Origin: Corynebacterium caspium DSM 44850
Lineage (GTDB): Bacteria; Actinomycetota; Actinomycetes; Mycobacteriales; Mycobacteriaceae
Reading direction: 5' to 3'
NCBI RefSeq assembly: GCF_030440555.1
Contig: NZ_CP047118.1
Location: forward strand, 1,488,001 to 1,552,000
Length of the DNA: 64,000 bases
A program made the position numbers and the translations under genes. Numbering within the stretch: position 1 is the first letter of the stretch; the number at the start of each line of letters is the position of its first letter. The notes below the pieces were generated by a model that saw nothing but the letters and a program-made list of their open reading frames with translations, made no database searches and was not told the DNA's origin. Below are positions 38,071 to 48,843 of this stretch, in pieces.

Positions 38071-38406
38071 AACGCTAGGAACCTCTTTCTACCACCGGCA
38101 TAATTCCACAAAATTCCACATTAAATAGCAAGAAAAGCCCTTGGGTATTTCCTCGTTGAGCAGATTAGCACTGCCATGACGCTGCAGGGTATTGCTAAAT
38201 AGCTTTTAAAGAATAAATCAGGAACTTCCCTGATAAATAAAAAGTTCTACGAGATAAGCCATAAGATGTTTAGCTCAAAATTAGTGCAGCATTGGCTAAT
38301 TACAAAAACTAGCCAGGGAGAATATCGCTGGCATTGCGATATTTCCCTGGCTAAAGCTAGCGATACCTAGCCAGTGGAGGCTTATATCAAGCCAAATTTC
38401 AGTAAT
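38071..38406. other. Intergenic region between groEL and sigD
   Basis: 336 bp without a gene. It holds the groEL terminator (38310-38353), a 6-bp hairpin ATCAGG/CCTGAT (38217-38234), and presumably the sigD promoter. No whiB-type gene, which mycobacteria carry near here, is present. Confidence 0.55.
38305..38353 (-). terminator. Intrinsic terminator of groES-groEL
   Basis: 18-bp stem with one bulged G: TAGCCAGGGA + AATATCGC (38310-38328) pairs with GCGATATT + TCCCTGGCTA (38336-38353), 7-nt loop. A run of five T residues follows on the minus strand. Confidence 0.93.
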
Positions 38407-40032
<1,626 letters not shown>

Positions 40033-40039
40033 TTACAAC

Positions 40040-40339
40040 CTACTTTCCGACGATAGCGAGTAGATCGCGCGCGGAAAGGATGAGGTACTCAACGCCGTCA
40101 TACTTAATCTCAGTGCCGCCGTAGCGAGAGAAGACCACTACATCGCCTTCTTTTACGTCTACCGGCACGCGCTCGCCCTTATCGTCAAAACGGCCTGGAC
40201 CTACTGCAATAACAGTGGCTTCCTGCGGACGTTCCTGTGCGGAATCCGGAATTACTAGGCCAGACTTAGTGGTGGTCTCAGCTTCGTTGATCTGCACCAA
40301 GACGCGATCCTCTAGCGGGGTGATATTCACGTTTGCCAT
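40040..40339 (-). CDS. groES: Co-chaperonin GroES
   Basis: 99-aa 10-kDa co-chaperonin, normal length. Visible are the N-terminal [11 protein letters not shown], the mobile-loop region [18 protein letters not shown] and the roof block [27 protein letters not shown] precedes the ATG. First gene of the groESL operon. Confidence 0.98.
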   Translation of the reverse strand: MANVNITPLEDRVLVQINEAETTTKSGLVIPDSAQERPQEATVIAVGPGRFDDKGERVPVDVKEGDVVVFSRYGGTEIKYDGVEYLILSARDLLAIVGK

Positions 40340-40674
40340 TTTTCCTCCAATTAATCAGTTATGAAATTTAAACTTGATCGTGCTCGACTGAACTTTACCG
40401 AACACCATGCCTGGCACTCTACCCCCTTGAGTGCCAGCGTTCAACCATGTGGGAAGTCGCACTACGGGGCTAGGGATGGGGTAAATTAATTGCTGTCGAG
40501 ATGGCCCATATGCCACTAAGTTCCGTCCGAATATGCGTATTATGGCCCGAATGGGGCCAATTTTGTTCACACTATTGCGTCAGGATGTGGCGCGGGATAC
40601 AGTTCCTCGATAATTAGTCAAGATCACCAGGCGGCAAGAAAGCAGCCCACATAACAAATAGCTAAGGGGTCATA
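40340..40674. other. Divergent regulatory region of groES and the permease gene
   Basis: 335 bp without a gene. It contains the CIRCE operator of groESL on one side and AAGGGG, the ribosome-binding site of the permease gene, on the other. Confidence 0.6.
40411..40437 (-). promoter_or_regulatory. CIRCE operator (HrcA binding site)
   Basis: CTGGCACTC-N9-GAGTGCCAG, a perfect 9-bp inverted repeat with the canonical 9-nt spacer, upstream of groES. HrcA represses groESL at this element; hrcA itself is not in the window. Confidence 0.95.
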
Positions 40675-42111
40675 GTGGACCGACACAAAACTAAAGGGCA
40701 GCCTAAAGAGCTTCAAAAATCGCTTAAAAATCGACACATCCAACTGATCGCCATTGGTGGCGCTATCGGAACCGGCCTATTTATGGGATCCGGTAGGACG
40801 ATTTCGCTAGCCGGCCCCTCGATTTTGCTGGTATACACCATTGCCGGAGTGGCACTTTTCTTCTTCATGCGCTGCATGGGTGAGATGTTCCTTGCCAAAC
40901 CAAATATGCGCAGCTTCGTAGATATTGCCAATACCTATATGGGGCCCTGGGGTGGGGTGCTCCTAGCCTGGACTTACTGGCTATGTTGGACCGGGGTTTG
41001 CGTGGCAGACATGGTGGCCATTACCGGATACTTCCGCTTCTGGTGGCCAGAAATTCCAGTCTGGCTTCCAGTCCTGGGAACCATCATTTTGCTCTTCACC
41101 TTGAACTCCTTAACTGTAAAAGCTTTCGGTGAAACCGAATTCTGGTTCTCCATGATCAAAATTGTGGCAATTATTGCACTAATTTTAATTGGCCTAGGCC
41201 TAGTAGCTGCCGGCCATACTGGCGAAGACGGCATGCGAGCTGCGGTATCTAACCTATGGTCACACGGAGGTTTCTTCCCGAATGGAATGGTCGGCTTCCT
41301 AACTGGCTTCCAAATTGCCATCTTTGCCTTTGCCGGAGTGGAACTTGTGGGAACCACAGTGGCTGAAAGTGAAAACCCGCAACGCTCCCTACCCAAGGCA
41401 ATTAACAGCATCCCGATTCGTATCATCATCTTCTATGTGGGCGCTTTGTCTGTAATCATGATGGTAAACCCTTGGGATGTAATTGATCCGGAAACCTCAC
41501 CCTTCGTAACCATGTTCGCGGCAGCTGGATTACCAGCAGCAGCTGGAATCATTAACTTAGTGGTAATCACCTCCGCAGCCTCTTCGGCTAACTCTGGAGT
41601 ATTCTCCACCTCACGCATGATTTTCGGACTATCGCGCAGCGGTGAAGCCCCCAAAATCTTCGGCAAGCTCTCCCGCTATCATGTACCCCAAAACGCCCTC
41701 CTACTAACTGCTGCTATGTCGCTAGTATCCATCGTGGTCATGGAATTTGGTGGCAGCATTATGGAAGCCTTCATCTTGGTAACCTCGACGGCATCCGTAC
41801 TGTTCATGTCAGTGTGGGCCATGATCACCTACTGCTACATCATCTATCGCAAGCGAGAGCCAGAAGTACACGCCAAGGCCACTTTTAAGGCCCCCGGTGG
41901 CAGCATAAGTGCCGTTCTAGTGCTCATCTTCTTTGCCGTAATCACGGTAATTTTGATCTTCTCTGATGACACCCGCATCGGAATGATCAGCGCTATTATC
42001 TGGCTGGTAGTAGTTGGTACCATCTCCTACATACGCCAGCGTAGCGGCCGGATGCACGTCATCCACGATCTTTCCTTGCCCCTTAAGGAAGAGACCGCCA
42101 CAGAGCATTAA
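40675..42111 (+). CDS. APC-family amino-acid permease (CycA/AapA-like)
   Basis: 478-aa amino-acid:H+ symporter with 12 predicted transmembrane helices. Family signatures are the first helix IGGAIGTGLFMGSGRTISLAGPS, the amphipathic FAFAGVELVGTTVAESENPQRSLPKAINSI block and SSANSGVFSTSRMIFGLSRSGEAP. The overall pattern resembles D-serine/D-alanine/glycine transporters, but the substrate cannot be fixed from sequence. It begins with GTG behind AAGGGG. It interrupts the groES-tsaD neighbourhood that is continuous in mycobacteria. Confidence 0.9.
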   Translation: MDRHKTKGQPKELQKSLKNRHIQLIAIGGAIGTGLFMGSGRTISLAGPSILLVYTIAGVALFFFMRCMGEMFLAKPNMRSFVDIANTYMGPWGGVLLAWTYWLCWTGVCVADMVAITGYFRFWWPEIPVWLPVLGTIILLFTLNSLTVKAFGETEFWFSMIKIVAIIALILIGLGLVAAGHTGEDGMRAAVSNLWSHGGFFPNGMVGFLTGFQIAIFAFAGVELVGTTVAESENPQRSLPKAINSIPIRIIIFYVGALSVIMMVNPWDVIDPETSPFVTMFAAAGLPAAAGIINLVVITSAASSANSGVFSTSRMIFGLSRSGEAPKIFGKLSRYHVPQNALLLTAAMSLVSIVVMEFGGSIMEAFILVTSTASVLFMSVWAMITYCYIIYRKREPEVHAKATFKAPGGSISAVLVLIFFAVITVILIFSDDTRIGMISAIIWLVVVGTISYIRQRSGRMHVIHDLSLPLKEETATEH

Positions 42112-42172
42112 GCGGGTGCGGCGCTGTTTCTGCGGCGCTGTTTCCAACGTGCGCTGTCGCTCCTAAATATTT

Positions 42173-42223
42173 AACCCAGTCAGCTTAGCTAAATATTGCA
42201 GTTAGCTAAGCTGACTGGGTTTT
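42173..42223 (+). terminator. Terminator of the amino-acid permease gene
   Basis: Perfect 20-bp stem (42173-42192 with 42202-42221) and 9-nt loop followed by TTT. It probably also blocks read-through from tsaD on the other strand. Confidence 0.92.
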
Positions 42224-42243
42224 GGGGATTTAGAGCCTTAAAA

Positions 42244-43290
42244 CTAGGCGCCTACCAGGGGAATCTCGACATCTAAATTGGGGCTGGTACCTATGGTAAG
42301 CGGTGATGGTTTAGCTCCAGCGCGGATTAATTCCGCTGCCAAAGTGGCAATCATGAGTCCGTTATCAGTGCACAGTTCTAGGCGCGGGACAATTAATTGC
42401 ACCCCCGCTGATTGGCAGCGAGCCGCAGCCAGCTGGCGCAACCGAGAATTAGCAGCGACACCTCCCCCTAGTAATAAAACTTTGGCTCCAACATCTTGAC
42501 AAGCCCGTACGGCTTTGGCTGTTAAGGTATCGCAAACTGCTTCTTGGAAAGATGCGCACACATCTTCCACGCTAATTACATTGCCTGCACGTTCGGCAGC
42601 TTCCACATAACGGGCCACTGCTGTTTTTAGGCCAGAAAAGGAGAAATCGTAGCGGTGATCAGCGCGACCTTGTAGCGCCCGCGGAAAGCGAATCGCCTTA
42701 GGATTTCCTTTTTGGGCAAGCTTATCTATTACTGGGCCTCCGGGATACCCCAACCCTAAAAGGCGGGCTACCTTGTCATATGCTTCACCTGCGGCATCAT
42801 CTAGGGTAGCGCCGAGTTCTCGCATAGGTTGTCCCACCGCAGTTACTTCCAAGATTTGCGTGTGCCCTCCAGAAACCAATAAAGCCACCGCATGAGGCAA
42901 GGTTTCCCCCTCTAAATTAGCGACAGCAATATGCCCACCTAAGTGATTAACCCCATAAAACGGGACGCCCCACGCAGCTGCATAGGCCTTGGCCGCTGAA
43001 GCTCCTACCAGCAAAGCTCCGGCTAGACCGGGCCCCACAGTCGCAGCTACGGCATCTGGGCGTTTAATGCCGGCTTCTTTTAAGGCAGCCTGCATTACCG
43101 GCAAGATTTGCTCTAAATGCGCGCGCGACGCAATCTCGGGTACTACCCCACCAAAACGGGCATGTTCCTGCATCGAGGAAGCCACCACATTGGCGCGAAT
43201 TTGTAAAGGGGCTAAATCCGATGATTCTTCCCATTCAACTATGCCCACGGCAGTTTCGTCGCAAGAGCTTTCAATTCCCAATACGATCAT
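42244..43290 (-). CDS. tsaD: tRNA threonylcarbamoyltransferase TsaD
   Basis: 348-aa catalytic subunit that forms N6-threonylcarbamoyladenosine on ANN-decoding tRNAs with TsaB and TsaE. The metal-binding motif is NHLGGH, with ESSCDET at the N-terminus and [13 protein letters not shown] near the C-terminus. Start overlaps the rimI stop by 4 bp; part of a tsaB-rimI-tsaD operon. Confidence 0.97.
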   Translation of the reverse strand: MIVLGIESSCDETAVGIVEWEESSDLAPLQIRANVVASSMQEHARFGGVVPEIASRAHLEQILPVMQAALKEAGIKRPDAVAATVGPGLAGALLVGASAAKAYAAAWGVPFYGVNHLGGHIAVANLEGETLPHAVALLVSGGHTQILEVTAVGQPMRELGATLDDAAGEAYDKVARLLGLGYPGGPVIDKLAQKGNPKAIRFPRALQGRADHRYDFSFSGLKTAVARYVEAAERAGNVISVEDVCASFQEAVCDTLTAKAVRACQDVGAKVLLLGGGVAANSRLRQLAAARCQSAGVQLIVPRLELCTDNGLMIATLAAELIRAGAKPSPLTIGTSPNLDVEIPLVGA

Positions 43291-43874
43291 GGTTGCGGTT
43301 CCTCCGAGGTGGGGGTTATAAGGGGTGCGGGAGTGGCAGGAGTGGCAGGGCGGCGCATGGTCAGCGCTGAAATACCGGGTGCATAATAGTCTTTTCTGGT
43401 CCCCATATCCACAAAGCCATATTGCCGATACAGCGCAATCGCCGCCGTATTATCGGTGCGCACCTCCAAAAATACCGGACCATGCAAAGAATCAGCCGCA
43501 TGCAATAATTGCTCCAAAAGCTCGCGGCCGATACCTTTACGCTGATAATCCGGCGCTACCCCAATCGTGTGCACCTCAAATTCAGGCGCAGTACGCGGAC
43601 CTAACATCGCCAAACCTGCATAACCGACGACACGTCGCGAAACCTCAGCACAAATATAGAAATTACTTCCTAAAGCAAACTCTGCCTGGAAAGCAGCTGC
43701 AGACCATGGCTGTTCACCGGCGAAAAGTTGGGCTTCGATTTCTGCACAGGCGGTGGCGTCTGCACTAGTTGCCGCGCGGTAGCTCACGGCCGTAGCGCCG
43801 GCAGCGGAGGTGGCTGCAGCGTTAGCAGCGTTGGCAGCGTTAGCAGCGTTAGCAGCGTTGGGCTGGGGGCTCAT
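43287..43874 (-). CDS. rimI: Ribosomal protein S18-alanine N-acetyltransferase with repeated N-terminus
   Basis: 195-aa GNAT acetyltransferase. Acetyl-CoA binding motif [15 protein letters not shown] and the [17 protein letters not shown] block identify RimI. The N-terminal ~30 residues are an extension built of five Asn-Ala-Ala repeats, encoded by a 9-bp tandem repeat (43816-43860). An alternative GTG start at 43787 would remove it, but the ATG at 43874 has GGAG 5 nt upstream and overlaps the tsaB stop, so it is preferred. Confidence 0.92.
   Translation of the reverse strand: MSPQPNAANAANAANAANAAATSAAGATAVSYRAATSADATACAEIEAQLFAGEQPWSAAAFQAEFALGSNFYICAEVSRRVVGYAGLAMLGPRTAPEFEVHTIGVAPDYQRKGIGRELLEQLLHAADSLHGPVFLEVRTDNTAAIALYRQYGFVDMGTRKDYYAPGISALTMRRPATPATPAPLITPTSEEPQP
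43816..43860. repeat. Five 9-bp tandem repeats in rimI
   Basis: GCAGCGTTA/G occurs five times in direct succession. It encodes Asn-Ala-Ala units, so copy-number change alters protein length without a frameshift. Confidence 0.9.
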
Positions 43875-44611
43875 GCAGGCTCCGCGGGAGGCACAATCTC
43901 AGGCAAGGCTTTAGAGCGTGGTATTGGCGGCGGGGGCACGGCATCTGGGCGTCTTAAATAAAGCGCCTCTAAGGGGCCAGGGTTGGGCTCGCTGAAATCG
44001 GCTACGGCGACTAATCCCGCAGCGCTAGGTTTTGGATCCAAACGCGGTATTTCTTGCCATGGCGCGGGTAGTTGTGCGAATAGCGCTTCTGGAATCACTA
44101 GTTTTTCCGGGTAAGGCGTGTCAAGGTTTGCCGGGGCGTTTACAGCCGGACCATGGGTGCGCGCGGCCAGTGCGGTTGGTGCGGTCGGGGCCGCCGTAGC
44201 GGCCGTAGCAGCCGTGGCGAAATCGTAGCGAGCCCAATAGATTTCGCGCCTACGGGCATCGGTAGCCACTAAAAAGCTATCGCTAACTGGGGATTCTTCA
44301 TGTGCGGCCCAGGCCAGGGCATCGTGGGTGCAAACGCCGTATACCGGAATATTTAAGGCTTGTCCGAAGGCGGCGGCCGTTGCCATTCCTACACGTAAGC
44401 CGGTGAAGGGTCCCGGCCCGCAGCCAACTACGATGGCGTCGAGATCGGCGAAATTGAGTTTCGCTGCGGCCAATACTTCTTGACAGGCTGGGACTAGCAT
44501 TTCGTTGTGTCCGCGGGTGGCTGGCAAGAGTTTTTCTTGCACGGGGGTGCCGTCGTTAACTATCCCGACTAGAAGGTCAGGGGTGGCGGTATCAAGGGCG
44601 AGTACTAACAC
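43871..44611 (-). CDS. tsaB: tRNA threonylcarbamoyladenosine biosynthesis protein TsaB
   Basis: 246-aa paralogue of TsaD that stabilises the complex. N-terminal LVLALDTATPDLLVG and GCGPGPFTGLRVGMATA are family signatures. An Ala/Thr/Pro-rich low-complexity insertion (about residues 133-160) is unusual. The start codon is GTG. Its stop overlaps the rimI start (4 bp). Confidence 0.93.
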   Translation of the reverse strand: MLVLALDTATPDLLVGIVNDGTPVQEKLLPATRGHNEMLVPACQEVLAAAKLNFADLDAIVVGCGPGPFTGLRVGMATAAAFGQALNIPVYGVCTHDALAWAAHEESPVSDSFLVATDARRREIYWARYDFATAATAATAAPTAPTALAARTHGPAVNAPANLDTPYPEKLVIPEALFAQLPAPWQEIPRLDPKPSAAGLVAVADFSEPNPGPLEALYLRRPDAVPPPPIPRSKALPEIVPPAEPA

Positions 44612-44636
44612 GGGTTCTACCGTAGTCGGGTGCCTG

Positions 44637-46238
44637 CTAAAGCAACAGCAGCACCAAAAGATGCGAAATAATGATCTTGCAAACTAGCGCGGTGGGATAA
44701 ACCGCGGCATATCCGCGTTGTCCCAAATCTGTGTCCGTTTGCACATTTAGGTATGCCAAAGAAGCAGAGTTGGTGGTTACTCCAGCAGCTACTCCCATCG
44801 CTTCATCCCAGTGCAGATCAAATAATTTCATGCAACTAAAAGCGGTTACGATGCACATCAGCACGGTGATTAAGAAGCCTAAACCGATGTATTTTAGTGA
44901 TTCTGGATCTGTGAGTGCGGCTCGAAATCCGGCACCGGCGCGCGTGCCGACTCCGGCGAGAAATAATGCCGATCCGAGGGAGAAAATGGTGCGATTGGCG
45001 TGAAAAGGGATTTGCCAGGGAATAGTGGCTGTGCGCCCCAGTGCTCCGAAAATTAGGCCGGCAATAATAGGGCCGCCACCTGGACCTAAGTGAATTGTGT
45101 CCCCGCCCAGCAGCGGAATTGGAATGCTTCCTAGGGCTAGTCCACAGAGTAGGCCGATCATAAAGGGCAACAGGTCAAGATCTGCGAGGCGTCGTTCGGA
45201 ATCGCCGAATATTTTTAAAGCTTTGCGCATATCTTGGGGTGCGGCCACGATGCGTAATCGGTCTGAATAGTGCAGTACGTCGTCTGGGCGGGGCACCATT
45301 TCGACATCGCCGCGACGCAGGCGCGCAATGGTAAAGCCGTGGTTATACGCATCGATATCGGCAATTGTGCGCCCCACAACTTGCGGGGAGGATACTGTTA
45401 CTCGCAAAAAGTCGATATCTTCTGCGGGAATATCGTGGACTACTTGCTCGCCTAAAATTTGGGTGGCTGCTGACAGATGTTTTGCAGTCCCGTTGACTAA
45501 AATTTCCATTCCGGGATATAGCGCTTCGTCGGGGTCTGCGAGCCGGTGGTGGCCATCGCTGCTAATAACGCGAGTACAAGCAATGGGCTGACCAGTGTTT
45601 TTAATAAGTTCCCCGATGGTGCCGCGCGGGGCGTTAATGCGAATTATGCGCCATTCTAGGGGGTCGGTAATAAGGCCTTCGGCGCGCGCATCGGCTTGGT
45701 GATCAATTTTTAGCCGAATTGCCCCGATGGAAGCAATGAGGATAAATGCCACTACGGCACCGGGGTAGACCAGGGAATATCCTACTACTGCAGCTTCTGC
45801 ACGGGTCGGATCAATATCTTCAAGAGCAGATACTATTGACGCCATACCTGGGGTGGAGGTGAGGGCGCCGGCATACATTCCTGCACCGACTACTGAATCT
45901 AGGCGAAATAGTTTCACCATCCCAAAGGTGATCCCTGCCATAATGGTCAGGATCACTACCACATATAGGTTGAGTCGCCAGCCGCGGCCTTTGAAATCGT
46001 GAAAAAATTGGGAGCCAGCGGACAGCCCGATGGCGTATACGAAAAGGGCGAGGCCTAGTTGCCAGATAAGGTCTGGGATCCGAATATTTGGATTAAGCGC
46101 AGATATGCCGATAGCTACAAATAATGCGGCGGAGGCTCCGAGAGAGACACCTTTAATTTTAATTTTTCCGACTGCGAGTCCCACTACCAATATGAGAATC
46201 AAGCTGATCAGAGGTTCGGCGGCTAAAAAAGCCAACAT
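44637..46238 (-). CDS. Aspartate:alanine exchanger (AAEx/YidE) family transporter
   Basis: 533-aa membrane protein with two multi-helix membrane halves separated by two cytoplasmic TrkA-C (RCK_C) domains (about residues 190-345). Helix block VVGLAVGKIKIKGVSLGASAALFVAIG and GPGGGPIIAGLIFGALGR are typical of the AspT/AAE and YidE/YbjL group. Substrate unknown; members move amino acids or dicarboxylates. The frame extends to 46319, but ATG 46238 has GGAG 7 nt upstream. It sits between tsaB and the alr-tsaE fusion, genes that are adjacent in mycobacteria. Confidence 0.9.
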   Translation of the reverse strand: MLAFLAAEPLISLILILVVGLAVGKIKIKGVSLGASAALFVAIGISALNPNIRIPDLIWQLGLALFVYAIGLSAGSQFFHDFKGRGWRLNLYVVVILTIMAGITFGMVKLFRLDSVVGAGMYAGALTSTPGMASIVSALEDIDPTRAEAAVVGYSLVYPGAVVAFILIASIGAIRLKIDHQADARAEGLITDPLEWRIIRINAPRGTIGELIKNTGQPIACTRVISSDGHHRLADPDEALYPGMEILVNGTAKHLSAATQILGEQVVHDIPAEDIDFLRVTVSSPQVVGRTIADIDAYNHGFTIARLRRGDVEMVPRPDDVLHYSDRLRIVAAPQDMRKALKIFGDSERRLADLDLLPFMIGLLCGLALGSIPIPLLGGDTIHLGPGGGPIIAGLIFGALGRTATIPWQIPFHANRTIFSLGSALFLAGVGTRAGAGFRAALTDPESLKYIGLGFLITVLMCIVTAFSCMKLFDLHWDEAMGVAAGVTTNSASLAYLNVQTDTDLGQRGYAAVYPTALVCKIIISHLLVLLLL

Positions 46239-46397
46239 CAAGGTACTCCGCTTTGGGTTGCGTTTTGGATAGGTTTTCTTCCAAGAGAAGAGCCTAGTCC
46301 CGCCTTGCGGAAATCGCACATAAACTCAACGCTGTGGAGTTTTTCACAACTTTTTTAAATATGGCTTGTGGGAGTTGGGGGTAGCAGGGTGGGTGTC

Positions 46398-47018
46398 TTA
46401 GAGGTAGAAGTGCACGTAGATGACTGCCCCAATTGCGGCGATCCAGAGGAAGGCTATGGCCCACCACCAGCGTTTGAAGCTACGGCTTATCCAGTTGTCG
46501 CCGCCGAAGGTGGGAAGTACATAAGCCAGGGTGGCGCAGAAAAGGATAATGCTGACTGTCCAGATGGCCATGCAGTTTATGCACAGGGCTTCGATACGAA
46601 ATATTGCGCTCCAGGCCAGGAAGTGGCAAAAAGCTACTACCAGGGAAATCCCTAAGCTAATTAGTGCCCAGAACCAGGGGGCAAAACGGGATCTAGACAA
46701 AATAGTGAAGGCTACTCCAAGCATTCCGCCAAATCCCATTATGCCGAGGTAGGGATTAGAAATTCCCAAAGATTTAGCTTCTGGAGCAGCCATTACTGTG
46801 GAGCAAGAAAAAGCGCCGCCGAGATCACAAAAAAAGGTTTGATCTGGGTTTTCTAGCAATGCGATGTGGTCATCAAGAATTATTGACGAAGCTACACACC
46901 CAATCACTGAGGTAATTAGCATTACCCAGCCCAGCCACATTGGTACCGGCGGATTATTATCGCCCCGAAGTACCGGGGTCACCGATGGCGCGCTCTTTAT
47001 CTCGGCATTGCTATTCAT
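46398..47018 (-). CDS. Vitamin K epoxide reductase (VKOR) family protein
   Basis: 206-aa membrane protein with five predicted helices. The redox-active pairs of VKOR are visible: Cys64 and Cys72 in the loop FFCDLGGAFSCS, and the active-site CINC (Cys146/Cys149) in a helix. Such proteins reoxidise a DsbA-like partner and pass electrons to quinone to form disulfides in exported proteins. No DsbA is next to it here. It lies on the same strand between the carrier gene and the alr-tsaE fusion. Confidence 0.93.
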   Translation of the reverse strand: MNSNAEIKSAPSVTPVLRGDNNPPVPMWLGWVMLITSVIGCVASSIILDDHIALLENPDQTFFCDLGGAFSCSTVMAAPEAKSLGISNPYLGIMGFGGMLGVAFTILSRSRFAPWFWALISLGISLVVAFCHFLAWSAIFRIEALCINCMAIWTVSIILFCATLAYVLPTFGGDNWISRSFKRWWWAIAFLWIAAIGAVIYVHFYL

Positions 47019-47140
47019 AGCTGCTGATCTTAGCTTTCTTAAATGGGTGCGACAGTATACACAACTGTGAAATCGCTGCGTCTGCCCTAATAATGTTGTT
47101 GGGTTTGGCTATTTTGAAGGTTTTTTTCGCTTAATTATTC

Positions 47141-48712
47141 CTAATTATTCTCACCATGCCATTGCCAGGTGATATAGCGAGCTTCAGAGTCTGGATCAGC
47201 TGCTATCGCAGTTTCTCGATCAAATTTAATTACCAAGGTTCGATTCCCAGCGAGTTGCTCAATTAGTCCACCGCCCCACTCGGCAACGACTACGGCGTCC
47301 TCAAGTTCGCTATCAAGATCCAAGGAATCAAGTGCGGCTAAAGGGTCTACATTTTGGGCATCTTCACCTAATAAACGGTAAGCATCCACATGGATAAGGC
47401 TAGGATCACCGCTTTTTGCGGCTTCATGTTCGCGCGCGATCACAAAAGTTGGCGAAGTCACTCGACCGCGCACGCCCATTCCAGCGGCTAGGCCTTGAGT
47501 AAAGGTAGTTTTACCGGCACCAAGTGGACCATCAAGAATTACGACATCACCAGCTTGTAGCTGTTGGCCAATTTCTTTGCCTAGCTCTTGGGTATCTTCG
47601 GCAGTTTCTGTGCGGCGGCGGTATTCAAAAACGCGCCGGGCACGTCCAGTGGGAGCACACACTATTTCATAATTAATTGTTCCAGTGCGTTGCGCAAGTT
47701 CGGTGGCACTCATAGCGTCTTCCCCAAAAAGTAGGGCGGTATCCCCTACTTTTATGTGCCGCGAATTTGCGCCTAAAAATACGCATATTTGATCCATACA
47801 TACGCGCCCCACCTGCGGATATCTTTCACCATTAATGGTTATTTCTAGATGGTTTTGCCAGGATCTTCGAATTCCATCGGCATAACCTGCAGGGATTACG
47901 GCTAAATATCCATCTGTTGGGGCAATCCAGGTGTGGTTATAAGACACCCCATCGCCTTTATGAATAGGGCTAATATCTGTAATTATCGAACTTAGAGTCA
48001 TTGCCGGGCGCAGTCCGTGATCTTGCCCCGGTATTGGTTCTAGCCCATAAAGAGCTACCCCGGTGCGTACCATCTCATAGTTAAATTCAGGATGTGCAAA
48101 TACGCCTGCGGTATTAGAAATATGGTTTTCTCGAAGCCCGTGACCTAATGCCCGGCCGGTATCTAAATATTTTTGAAATCTTGCTACTTGCCTAGCTGAG
48201 GTCGGATTTTCGGGTTCATCGGCACACGCAAAATGGCTCATCAACCCCAGTATTTCAATATCTGGTTGCGCTAAAAGCTGTAAAGCTTGGGGATACTCTT
48301 CCTCAGTTATGCCGGTGCGATGCATCCCAGTTTCTACCATGATATAAACCTGGGCTGGTTTGGTTTTAATAGCTTCTGCCACAACACGAGCTTGGACTAA
48401 GGAAGAAACCCCTAATTGCACTCCGTTATCTAGAGCACGCTGGGCGCTTTCAGTGGTGGGATCCCAAATCCAAGCTAAGACGGGAGACTCAATGCCAGAA
48501 CCTATGAGATCAATAGCCTCCGAAATGGTTGCAACCCCAAAAGCGTCTGCACCATTTGCTGCAGCTACTTTCGAAACTTCAACGCTGCCATGCCCATAAG
48601 CATTGGCTTTAACTATGGCACGCAAAGATACTGCAGGGCCAATCATTTCCTTGAGGACTCGCGTGTTGTGCGCTATGGCATCCAAATTAATGCGAGTGGT
48701 GAGAAGCTCCAT
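47141..48712 (-). CDS. alr: Fusion of alanine racemase (Alr) and TsaE
   Basis: 523 aa. Residues 1 to ~365 are a PLP-dependent alanine racemase supplying D-Ala for peptidoglycan: PLP lysine in RAIVKANAYGHGS (Lys35), MSHFACADEP, and catalytic Tyr in SYNHTWIAPTDG. Residues ~375-523 are TsaE, the ATPase of t6A synthesis: Walker A GPLGAGKTTFTQG (about 394-406), SPTFVIAREHE and HVDAYRLLG. The two are separate genes in mycobacteria. No stop or frameshift separates them here. ATG 48712 is preferred to a TTG at 48739. Confidence 0.93.
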   Translation of the reverse strand: MELLTTRINLDAIAHNTRVLKEMIGPAVSLRAIVKANAYGHGSVEVSKVAAANGADAFGVATISEAIDLIGSGIESPVLAWIWDPTTESAQRALDNGVQLGVSSLVQARVVAEAIKTKPAQVYIMVETGMHRTGITEEEYPQALQLLAQPDIEILGLMSHFACADEPENPTSARQVARFQKYLDTGRALGHGLRENHISNTAGVFAHPEFNYEMVRTGVALYGLEPIPGQDHGLRPAMTLSSIITDISPIHKGDGVSYNHTWIAPTDGYLAVIPAGYADGIRRSWQNHLEITINGERYPQVGRVCMDQICVFLGANSRHIKVGDTALLFGEDAMSATELAQRTGTINYEIVCAPTGRARRVFEYRRRTETAEDTQELGKEIGQQLQAGDVVILDGPLGAGKTTFTQGLAAGMGVRGRVTSPTFVIAREHEAAKSGDPSLIHVDAYRLLGEDAQNVDPLAALDSLDLDSELEDAVVVAEWGGGLIEQLAGNRTLVIKFDRETAIAADPDSEARYITWQWHGENN

Positions 48713-48830
48713 GAGTGCCTGTTCTTTAGATTGATTCAACGTGATTATTAGATAACTACCCTACCGCTATAATTTTGGCCGATTTTAGGGTGCTCAGGTG
48801 GTGCGTACTCCCAGTTTCAAAGATCTGAAC

Positions 48831-48836
48831 TATTGT
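48831..48836 (+). promoter_or_regulatory. -10 hexamer TATTGT, possible leaderless promoter
   Basis: TATTGT ends 7 nt before the GTG at 48844. Confidence 0.4.
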
Positions 48837-48843
48837 GGTGCCC

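Noticed and set aside
43816..43860. CRISPR-like array
   Set aside because: Units are 9 bp without spacers and lie inside rimI. No other CRISPR signature was found in the window.
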